Positions 40,301 through 52,300 of a stretch of DNA of 64,000 nucleotides are shown here, piece after piece (positions within the stretch are counted from its first letter, which is position 1; each line of letters opens with the position of its first letter). The DNA is taken from the NCBI GenBank assembly GCA_963682025.1, contig OY821521.1, positions 52,304,516 through 52,368,515 of the forward strand, read 5' to 3'. Under the pieces are notes generated by a model, which did no database searches, was not told where the DNA came from, and was given only the letters and a program-made list of their open reading frames with translations. The position numbers and the translations under genes are program-made. The stretch is from Cordilura impudica. Its lineage: Eukaryota; Arthropoda; Insecta; Diptera; Scathophagidae.

Positions 40301-43300
40301 TAAAGATTTTCAAGTGGTTTATCATGCCGAGAGTCCTTAATGTGACGTTAATGCTACTGTGTATGTTGGCGTGTATGTTCATATGATTATATCTATAAAA
40401 GTATTTGTAAGAAGATGTTTATTTAAAATGAAATTTATTACCACGCAGCTAATTGCTGTGAAGATGTCAAGTATGTGAAAAGAAATTTCCCACCCCAATT
40501 TGTCACTTTGAAATAAGCGGTTCGTCAATGACACTCATTCACTTACTCACACTCCTTAATTATGTCAAACCACTTAAGAAATAAAAAAAAAAAAAAAAAC
40601 ATTCGATAAATTCTTGTGTTTTATTGTTTTCATTACAGATTAATACCAATGGCATATTGACATTTAATATTGAATTTCCCGAATATATCAATCAACCATT
40701 TCCCTTTGAATATCCCTCAATAGCGGGTTTCTATGCAAATGTTGATACTACGGGTGCCAATGCATCCACCTCGATTACGGTGTTCACTTCCCAAGATCCC
40801 GATCAGTTGCAAAAAGTCAGTGAATTGGTGCGTTATGGCTATATCGAGAAAGCCGATTTTGAAGCCACCGACATTGTGGTGGCCACTTGGAAAAATGTGG
40901 GCTATTTTGATTCAAAAACTGATAAATTGAATACCTTCCAAGTAAGTTGCTTTTCCACAAGAATTTGGTTTTATCTTATTTGAGATTATTCTTCGTTTAG
41001 ATCATTGTTATTGCTGACGATGTAGATACTTTTGTTCAATTCCTTTATCCCTCTGGTGGTTTGAACTGGTTGCAAGGTGAGAATGGTCCTTTGGGTATGC
41101 CTGATATTAGAGCACAAGCTGGTTTTGTATCCGAAGATGGTCGTTATTTTAATTTGGATGGTTCGGGAACTGAAAATGTAAGTTTATAAAGAATTTGTTA
41201 AAGTACCTTTTACAAATACATGATTATGTAGACTTTAATAAAATCTACTTAAAATACCAAATAAAAAATTGTGGAAATTTTTAAAGAAGTTGCCTTAAAA
41301 TTGTTTTTTTTTCTTAATTTATTTAGGTCCGCTTCTTAAGCGACAAATCAAATATTGGCATACCCGGTGTCTGGTTATATCGTGTCGGTGCCATTGATTA
41401 TGAACGAAATGTACAAGCACCCACCAATCTCGACGCCTTAAACGAATCAATCTTGATGGCACAAACTTGTGCCGAGACTGGCCAACGTGTATGCAGTCAA
41501 AACTCTCAGTGTGTAGATAAAGAAGAAGGTTTCTGCTGTGTTTGTAATCAGGGTTTCTATGGTAATGGTGAGGTTTGCATAAAAGATGATTTCCCTGTCA
41601 GAGTAACCGGTTCGTTGGAGGGTGAACTAAATGGAGAAGTCATCAATGAACGTTCTAAATTACAATCATATGTGGTGACTGCCGATGGTCGCAGTTATAC
41701 AGCAGTCACTCCTATTAGTACGGAGTTGGGTACTAATTTGAGACTGGCTTTACCCATAGTAACGTCCATTGGTTGGATGTTTGCTAAACCCTTGAATGGC
41801 ACTCTGAATGGTTATCAATTAACGGGTGGTGAATTTTTGCATACCTCCAAATTAAGCTTTGAGACGGGTGAAGTATTATTGATCAATCAAACTTACGAAG
41901 GTCTTAATTACTGGGATCAATTGTCAGTGAAGATTGATGTATTTGGTCAAGTGCCCCATATAAATCATGCCTTGAAATTGCATATGGCTGAGTTTACTGA
42001 AGAATATCGTTTTGTTACACCCAATGAATTGCACTCCATACAGGCGCACGTCTTGGAGATACCCGAAGAGAATAGAGTTGTCAATTTTCAATTGGAACAA
42101 AATGTCTACTTCGAACGTTGTTTAATGGATCAACAAAAGAATGATGTTGATTCTACATACTTCCAAAAAGTTTCCAAAATTATGCTGGATTATTTTGAAA
42201 GGGATCAGGCGTTACGTACGAGTATTTTAACAGTGGCTGGTGTTTCGGCCATATCGAATGCCTGTACTGATGGTACCGCAGCCTGTGGTGAAAATATGGT
42301 ATGCATTCCCTATGACGATAACTATCGATGTGATTGCATTCATGGCTTTGGTCCACAAGTTACCGAAACGGGAGCGGAGGTTTGTCTGGATATCGATGAA
42401 TGTTCTTTGGGCACCCATGCTTGTGCTGAAAATGCCTTGTGTTCCAATAACGAGGGTGGATTTTCTTGTGCTTGCTTTGATGGCTACGAGGGAAATGGTT
42501 TCAGATGCTTGAGCAATAGTTCGGTAGCCGACAATATTGAGTCGTCGACACCAACTGCCAACGAGATTGGAACACCAGTATATCCCTCGCATAACAACGA
42601 ACATATGGAGCCTGAAGCTCAACCGGAAACTCAACCAGACCCACAACCTCAACCAGAACAACCTCAACATTCATATCATACTGATGTTTGTTATGTAAGT
42701 AAATAGTTTTTAAGCTTGAGCCCTTATAAGATTGTAAATTTTAAGAACACAACTAATAATTAACTTACATACGTAACCCATTCTCGGGAAATTAGTTTAG
42801 CACCTTATCAAGCCGCAAAATTAAAATAGTAAGTCCGGTTCACACGATACAATTTTTGTTGCTCAACTTCTTCGCAATTCTCTTTTAAAGTTACCTCAAT
42901 GTACACACAGAGAAATCTGTTTCAGCAAATTTTCGTTTTCTTTTGCTTCCAAATTCTTACATTTTTGACAGTTCATTTTATTTAGTTTGTAAAAAGAATT
43001 TATTATTGGTTCAAAGTGAAAAATCTATTTGTGTGAAAGAATGGAAGTCAAAGAAAAAATTAAATAACAAAAAAAAAAATAATAAAATATATAGATGAAA
43101 TAATAATAATAATTATTCACAGCGAAGCAAAGAATGAAAAGAAATGTCAAATAATAACCTGCAGCTAACTTCGTGTTTACTATTACAATTTGTACAGCAA
43201 AACAAGTTTCCGAGTACAAGCAACTCCGTACCAAATACCATTCTTCTTTCCCCTCTCTCCTACAAACTCAAAAGTTACGCAACAAAAATTGCTTCGTGTG

Positions 43301-46300
43301 AACTGGGTCTAGCATATTACCACAAAATTTTCTAAAACTTCAAGCCCTGGGACCAGAATTTATCTTTTCTAAGAGACTTAATTCGAATATAAACTCAGTT
43401 TCTCCATCAAATCAGGTTTCACGAATTCCTAACATTAAAATAGCGTCAACATTCGTTTACTTGCTGAGGCATCTAAAAGTACTATTCTTCCCCTTCAACA
43501 CTTTTCTCACATTATTTCAGACACATTATTTTTTCTTGGACATAAATAAATAATAATTGTTCCCTGAGACCAGAGTATACTGCCCTAAAGTTATGAAGAG
43601 TATTGAGCTGGAATTTGACCTCGAAATTGTTTCATCCATGACAACGGCTTTTCGAGAAATCGTAACCTAAAAAATAAAAAAAAAAAAAATTCGACATAAA
43701 AACCTGTTTGTTTTGCATTTTAATTTTAAGAAAAATGCTGTGACGAAACTCTAAGCCAGATTAAGATCGTGGGTCTAGAGTTTTATCGCTTTTTTTCGAA
43801 AAGGTTGAAATGAATACATCTTACTAAATAATTTCATTGGACATTTTGTCCGAGAAAAAATATTTGAAAAAATTTAAAACGAATATCTTAAAGAGTTACA
43901 AATTACAAAATTATTTGCTCTGTAGTAAAGTCCCAACTATAGTCAAAATAATTTTTTTTATATTTCGGTTAGGATTTCGAGGAAACCGATGCAGAAATTC
44001 TGAGCTCAGATTTTTTGCATTCAGATTTGCATGCATTCTTTTTTGGTTATATATAGCCTTCCCCTTAGCCAATCTGTTTAGTCCGATATTTGTCACATCT
44101 TTATAGTATTTAAAATGTAGATTGTGATTGCGGCTTCTAAACTTTCGAACAATATAGTTGATGGATTTATTTTTATCTGTAAAAAACCTGCATTTAAGTT
44201 TTTCTTCTCTTCGATTTCCATATATTCTAATTTCCTTATATTATTTTTGTTTGTGGCATCACCAAGTTTTTATACACGTATTAAAACAATATTTTCGTAT
44301 TAAAAGAATATATCAAGGAATTTTTATCCGATGGAATGTAACTTTAATATGCTGGTAGGGATTATACAGTCTTTTCCACAGTCTGTGGAAAACATTGCCG
44401 TCATATTGTTGAGTTGCACTGTTGAAAGGGCTGCTGATGAGATAAGTGAACAAATCAATAGAATTATAGTTTCTGTTTCAACTGTACCTGAATTCGATAG
44501 ATCGCAACCTTTTTTAATCGATTATCCCATATATCACACAACGAAATACCTAGAAAATTCATTTAGCAATCGAAGTGGCCGTATGTTGAATAAGTTTTCC
44601 GTAGAGACCTTTCGAGACACTTAAATCGAGTAGGGTTGATTTTAATGAACGCAACATCCAATGTTGTTTGTTAACCCACCGGGCCTTGGATTAAAGAATC
44701 TCATCTGAGGAATGGATACACTTGATATACTGGGCTTGAGAGTTCAATGCGAGATCTCTTAGAATGAATCCGTTTTACAGGTGTCGAAAGAAGCATTCAG
44801 GTGTCTTGGTTTTTTAAAACGGTGCAAAAATTACTTCACCCCTTCTGATCTCCTCAAAATCTATACCACCTACATCCGATTAAAAAGGGAGAGCGTGATG
44901 CTCCTTAATGACAGAACATCGTCGGAATGTGGTTTGTGTAACACTGTTCCATAGATTCAATTCAATTTAATTCAATTTGAGTTTTATTGAGTCTTAAAAA
45001 TTTGGACCACAAAAGATCTGAGTGAAGTTAACAGGAATGTACATAACTTAAGACTATATCGTATTTTTTTAATAAACATTAATGACATGTTTTATAGCGC
45101 TATAAACTTATATAATCAGAAAGTATGAGATTTTACATCGAACGATAAACATTCACTATTCATAAGTTAATATGGTAACACTTAAGACTAAACTAAAACG
45201 AAGATAACATAAGTACAGTGGGACGGAAAAATAAGAAATACAAATACAAATATTAACTATAACTATAACTAATCCCATGATCTCCCGACGGTGTCTGGAA
45301 TGCCTCCCATACCCTTCACCAAATTTGATGAGCGAGTGTAAGATTCATGGAAAATATCCCGCGCGATCCTCTGGTAAAATTAGCGCCTATTGGAACCTCG
45401 GATCAAATGAGATTAGAACTCAGGCAGATGGTATTATCTCAAGGATAGTAAAACTATAATATTGTCATGTACGACATCAATAGGGGACGTATATAGACCA
45501 TTTGACCAACTTACCTCTTTTTGAGAAATAAAAACGCTTCTTAATTATCTGTTCCCATGGTTCTCAAAACGATTTACAAACCTATTAAGCAAATTTAGAG
45601 CATAAGAAGAAAGAGTTTGTACTGTAGCCTTTTCATAAATAACGGAGTTAGAAAATTTCTCTACAAAATTTTCAAAGTTCGCGTTAACACATCTCCAATT
45701 GCGCCATTACTGTTGGAGAAATTGAAAACCGTATGGGAAAACCATAAAACTTCGCCGAACAAATGTAAACCTTGTAAATTAGAAATTTGGCCCTTTAACT
45801 CAAGTGTCTATTTATTAACAATTTCGAGAACATGCCCTTGATGCGCAATGCTTTATTTTTTGCAATTTTTCCATACTCATTAAATTTAAACAGCCTGTTA
45901 AATGTAACTCCTAGGTACTCTATTCGATTCCCAAAGGGAATAACTGAACCACGTAAAGAAAAATTCAATATTTTACTTTTCTGCGCCACTTGAAGGGACC
46001 ACTGGCCTGAACATTGTGAAAACATATTGCCTTTGATTTGGGGGTATTAATTTTAATATCCCAATCTCTATAAAAATCACCAATGTATAGAAGATGATTT
46101 TGAACTATCCTTAACCCATTCTACGGATCATTATCATGTCCATAGACTAGGGAATCATTCGCGCAAAGTATACTCTTTAAATCGTTATAGATGTCGGGAA
46201 AATCATACACAAGAATAATATATTAGAAAGGGAAATGTTCTGTGGAAATAACAGAACTTATTCCAAGTGTCTGAGGTTCAGTTGTACTACCCATTTCTCT

Positions 46301-49300
46301 AGTAGATCACGTAATTTTGTCCAGTTGACCTCACAATGCATTACATAGAACTAGCCATACGTGGAATATACTACCCACGCAAACCTTTCCTGGAACTATT
46401 TAATAAAATTAAAGTTAAATATCCACAAACACTACTATTTTCCACCTTCCCATAACCAATTTTCCCGAGATCAACACAATATGGGGCATCTCCTGAGTGT
46501 ACGTTTATAATGATAAAAGAATACACAGAGTAGTATAAGCAAATAGCCTCAAAGTAAACTATAAAAAATAAATTTTTCTGATCGGTCACATCCACTGAGT
46601 GATAAAGTACAAAAAAAGAAAATAGATCTCTTTCGTCCGTCTGTCTGTGTGCATGTAAATCTTGTAATCAACCTACAGGTTCTAAATGTAAATATATGTA
46701 TGTATTTTGATGAAACTTGGTAATGACGCTTTCGTCGACCATAGTAAGATTACTATTGAAATTGGTGCAATTTGGTTAATGTTCGGACCTAGCCCCAATA
46801 CTAATAACCCTAATGAGACTGACATAAATTGCCGTAAGATCCAGATTACCACATAGATCTCGGACAAATTTGGTTTATGTTTGTTCCTTATGTAGGTAAA
46901 TAGGTAATAAACCCTGTGTGAGCATTTATTACCTATTTATAGTAATTTCCGATATACACTTAAGTCTATCAAAAAGCAAAAACATAGCATAGATCTTCCT
47001 CAAATTTGAATAGTATATGTTTAAGAGTAATGTAATCGGATCATTTTTTGATTTAGTCCCCATAGAAAATTGCAACCGATATGAACTTTTCCATATCTGT
47101 AGGGCACAAATTAACAAAAATGTCCCTCAAACTTGGTTTATTCTTATTTTCCAATTATGACCTCAGCAAAAGTGAATCTAAGACTTATTACTGTTTTATT
47201 TTGGAAGGAAATTATGAGAAACAAAATTCGGACATCCAAAAATAGATTATGAAAGTCTTCAGCGCATGCGATTTATTTGCAGTAAAAGATAAAAATTAAA
47301 TTTTGTGAAAAATAAAAAAATTTGGTAATTGGATGTTACATAATGTTAAGCGAGGATACTTAAGGGATTTAAAAAAATTCAGGATAGTGTAAAAATATTT
47401 CATTAAGCGTAAAAAGTGTTTACAAAAGCTTTTTGTTTCAAAATTTGGCTGCAGAGCGTTATTTAATGGTTGTATCTTTAAAGATACAGTGCGCATTCAT
47501 CAACAAACTACATATTCGATTTTATTTGAATTATGTTCTGTGTTACGGTGCAAGTTTATTTATACTTTATGCTTTGAACAAGCAGGTTCTACGTTCGGAG
47601 TCTTGCTTTGTTTACATGATTAATTATTTTGAGTGTTTTAATAAACGACAATTCAATTTAATTGATTTTATAATTTAGGACCAAGAATTTTTAAGTCATG
47701 TCAGGATTTAGAAAGGTTGATGGAGTCAATATGACTGATGAGGAAGTTTGTGAATTACTGTGCAATAGTGAGGGTATTACTTACGATAGTATGGACAGCA
47801 GTGACTCGGATGAGGATGACATGCAAGTTACAAATTCATGTAAATAGAAACCAGAGCTCCAAGGAGCTACTAGAATGCTATTGATTCAGAATGACGATGA
47901 TATAGAAACTGGTAGTGAGGATGAAATTGATATTGAAGGATCTATACATGATTCTTTCATACAAATGGTAAATGATGATAATTATAATGACGTTCCGGTC
48001 CGATATGAACCGTTAGATTTAACACCTTCTACTTCCGAGTTTAGTGGGGTTTATATAAATCCCAAGTCATCGGAATTTGAAAAAGTTTTATGGAAAAAGG
48101 CACATCTTCAATTTGATGCTAACCAAGTTCTGTTTGGAGGCGATAGTGACCTTACAGACGATATAAGAGCTTTATAAACGCCTTTTAATGTTTGGTGTCA
48201 TTTATTTCCAAAATCATTGGAGGAAGAAATTGTATTAGAAACGTTTAAAATATGCTGGTGTAAATCAATCTTTTCTTTTACAGTGTCAGATCTATGAAAA
48301 TTTATAGGCATTCTCTTTTACACGACGTATTACAAACTTCCAAATTCCAGAGACCGAAGTGTTCGTATAATACAAGCCCAAATGCCTCTGAAACGCTTTG
48401 AAAAAATTCGGGAGCACCTACATTTTAATGACAAAAGCAAAATGCCTGATCGAAATGATCCCAATCGTGACAGGCTTTATCTAATTCGGCCAGTTATCGA
48501 TACCCTAAACATAATTTTTTCTACCGTACCGAAACTAAGCAGATTAAGTGTAGATGAGCAAATGTGCTCTACAAAAATCGGAAGTTATATGAAACAATAT
48601 TTACCGAACAAACCTAAAAAATGGGGCTTTAAATTGTTTGTACTGTGCTATACAATGGGATACGCCTATAAATTTGAACTCTATAGCGGAGCAACCGAAA
48701 AGTTGGCACAGGGTGAGCCAGATCTTCAATCCTCAGCAAACATTGTCGTAAGACTTCTTCGGGAAGTGCCCCGATATCAAAACTTTGTGGTGTTCTTTGA
48801 TAATTTTTATACAACAGTACCACTTATAGTATTTTTGCGCACACAGGGAATTCTGACTCTTGGTACTATCAGACGCAATAACTTACCTGAAGAAAAACAA
48901 TGATGAAATTCGAAAGAGGTGCAAGTCAGGAATTTGTTGCCAACATACACGGTATTGAAGTGACCACATTATCATGGAAAGACAATAGAATTGTCAATCT
49001 TATTTCAAACTATGTCAGTACTAAGCCCCCATTAGATATATATAAAACTGAGAGTAAACCTTTAACAATTAAACGCTTTGACAAAAAGCAAACATCTATC
49101 AAAAGTATTCCATGTCCACAAATTATTAAAGATTATAACTGTCACATGGGCGGAGTAGACTTGATGGATAGCTCAATAGGCCGGCCTAAAATATCAATGA
49201 AAAGCCGCAAGTGGACAATCAGAATATTTTACCACCTTCTTGACATGACATGTGTAAATGCCTGGATTCTTTATAGAAGAATCAACAAGGATAAACCAGA

Positions 49301-52300
49301 ATTTGAAATACGATTGGTGGATTTCAAATTGGAAGTGGCTGATGCATTGTTTTCATATAACACAAAAACTGTTCCAGTAAGAGGACGTCCAAACTTAGAA
49401 AAATAAATTGAAAAAAAAGACGAAAGCCGAATACATACCCAGCGCCACCGAAGGACACCCGGCTAGATGGAGCCAGCCACTGGATTTCAAGATGCCTAAA
49501 TGCTCAGGTCAAACCAAAATGTTTTGTATGAAATGTAAGGTAAATTTGTGTGTGACAGCTGAAAAAAATTGCTTTTATGATTACCATAACTTTTAATTAT
49601 TTTTATTAACTAATTCTGCTGATTTTTTTGTTTTTATTATATGAATTTTATAAATATATTTTATTGCAAATTGAATTTACTATATTAATTTAAATTTTCT
49701 ATTATTTTTATAAATAAAAAAGCTTTTTAATACTTTTAATAATTAAAAAACCCGTATTTTACTTTGAAAACTAAAATGTAGGATAGTGTGCATTGTATCT
49801 TTTAAGATGCAACCACTTTAAAAAAAAAATCATACTAAAAAATTTAAAAAGAAAACGTGGTACGCAGTTATTATTTTATTATAATTTCACATAGCATATA
49901 TTTTTTTTCACTAAAATTGCCGTTGTTGCGCATTTAAGGGTTAAAGGTATCATTTTTTAATATTGAGTTATGATGTTTTAAATGCGTAAAATTTATTTTT
50001 ATTAAATTTGGTCAAAAATTGGAATTGTAGGAATTTTTTTTCGGTTGTATCTTAAAAGATACAGTGCGCATTTAAGAGTTATGCAGCATAGTCTTCATAA
50101 CCTGATTCCATTATTTATAATTAGAAATAATTTTTGAATCCTTAGGTTAGGTTAGATGCCATGGGACGAATATGTGTTCCTCTCAGTATTCACCGTAAAG
50201 CTCCTTATTAAATTGGGATATCATATTTCAACATTTGAGAAACGATCCAAAGACTAATTCTGAAGACCGCCAGGCAATAACAGAGACAATGTCCGATACT
50301 CTATTTCCAAGCACTTTCGTTAGAAATAATTCGAAGAGACCATGAGGCATTCAGCATGTCTTCCTCTAAATCAGCGTCCATTTATTATCGCCACTTCACA
50401 CAGAAATAAAATTGCTAACTGAATTATTCTAAAAACTATATTTTCCATTGTATCAACAGAAATTTAATAGAAATTTTATTGTGACAAAATATTTTCTGTT
50501 AATGCAAGAGAACTAAATATAACAGTCATCAACTCGAAATTCGGTTAATAACTTCATTGGAATTCGGTTGGCAATAAATTCGGTAGCCACAATGAATCCG
50601 TTTTCTGTGTGTACCATCGAAATTTCCCTACTGGGAAGTAACTGTAAGGCAATTGTGCCTTCTTAACTAAAAGATGGCCTTCGGATCTTAATTTTTATTC
50701 AAAAAAAGTTGGTAACATTTTCAAACTTTTGTAATATTTTTTCCATTGACTTTCTTTGCAAATTTAGCGCTGTTCTCAATCTGCCGACTGTTGGGAAGGA
50801 CGATGCGTATGTCGTGAAGGTTTTTCGGGTGATGGTTTCTATTGTGTCAGCAATTGTGGTATTGATGAAGCCTGGGAAGAGGATAGATGTGTTAAAGTGG
50901 TCTATGAGGAACCTGACATTGAGCCTAGATGTAATTTCTTTGGTGATTGTACCTGTGATGATGGTTACGAGTTCATGGAAGATATACAAATGTGTCGTTA
51001 TGTGGGACATTATAATGGTGAAACTAAATCTGAAGACCTCTGTAAGTTTTATGATTATTTTTGTTATTTTTTGTAAAAAAAAAAATTGTTTATTTTGTTT
51101 TGTAAAACATTTATGTTGTTAGTACCCTGTGATGTTGAATTTAATTGCCATTCCAATGCTACTTGTGAATGGTTGGAACTGGAACTGAGGCATGTTTGTA
51201 CTTGTAAATCGGGTTACTATGGCGATGGTTACACATGCGCCATCATAGATGAATCGTGCACAGTGGTAAGTTTGCTTAACGGATAGAAGGAAAGTCAAAA
51301 CGTTGTTAATTTCTTTATGTTTTCTATAGAAACCTGAAATTTGTGATCCTCAAGCCGAATGCATTTACAATGAAGCTTTGGGTCAGTCCGTGTGTCAGTG
51401 TAAACGAGGCTATGATGGTGATGGTTTTCGTTGTGCTGTAGCTCCCGAATGCTTAGACGATTTAGATTGTGGCCAGAATGCTTTCTGTGATCATGATGTC
51501 TGTCAATGTCAAAAGGGTTTCGAACGTGATATGTCTGATTTATGCGTTCTGCCCGGCAGCTGCGGTCCTGTCTTCTGTGGTGCTAATGCCTTGTGCAAAT
51601 TTGACAAACAACAATCACTGAAATATTGTGATTGTATGGAGGGCTATGAAGGTGATGCCTTGGAGGGATGTAAAAGTAAGCCCATACCCTGTAATGTTCA
51701 ATTCAATTGCGGTGTTCATGCTAGTTGTGAGCCCACAGAGTAAGTTTTCCCTTGCAACAATTCCTATTTAACTGGTATTTTTTTTTTTTTTTTATCAATT
51801 TGTTTGTTAATCTTTACAGAGATCCGGCTTATTACGAGTGTCAATGTAATGCTGGCTACAATGGTAATGGCGTTGTTTGTGTAGAAGATCAAAATTGCTT
51901 AAACACCCCGCAACTGTGTGACATGAATGCCCAGTGTTTGTCCACCAATAATGGTTTGGTGTGTGTTTGTAATAAGGGTAAGTCAATTCGTTGCAAGATA
52001 TCAAAGTAAAAAATATACAATATATTTTTTTTATAGAAATTCTGATTTATAGAAAATATTTGGAATTCTTTATTTACTCAATTAAATTTTATTGAAACCC
52101 GATACATTTTCACTTCCGTTAGGAGAAAAATCTACTTTTTCTTGTCAGCCTCGGAGGCTACTTTGTTGGAGGACGATGTTTCTCCATTGCAGGTAGTACA
52201 AAAGCAATATCCAAAAATAGCTAGACCCAACAAAATATTAAAATAACCATTATTACGATCCCAGGTTAAGGGATGAGAAAAAAATTCTTTTAGTCCTTGT

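Noticed and set aside
40733..40930. Alternative + strand frame in nidogen exon 2
   Set aside because: It is out of frame with the NIDO domain and explained by the real exon.
42227..42670. 147-residue open frame on the minus strand within nidogen exon 4
   Set aside because: It lies wholly opposite well-supported coding sequence and shows no family wording, so it is a shadow of exon 4.
50699..51122. Overlapping frames on both strands at exon 5
   Set aside because: The spliced EGF frame accounts for the region. These frames cross the splice sites and encode no recognisable module.
51807..52004. Minus-strand frame opposite nidogen exon 8
   Set aside because: It is an antisense shadow of an EGF exon with no supporting signals.
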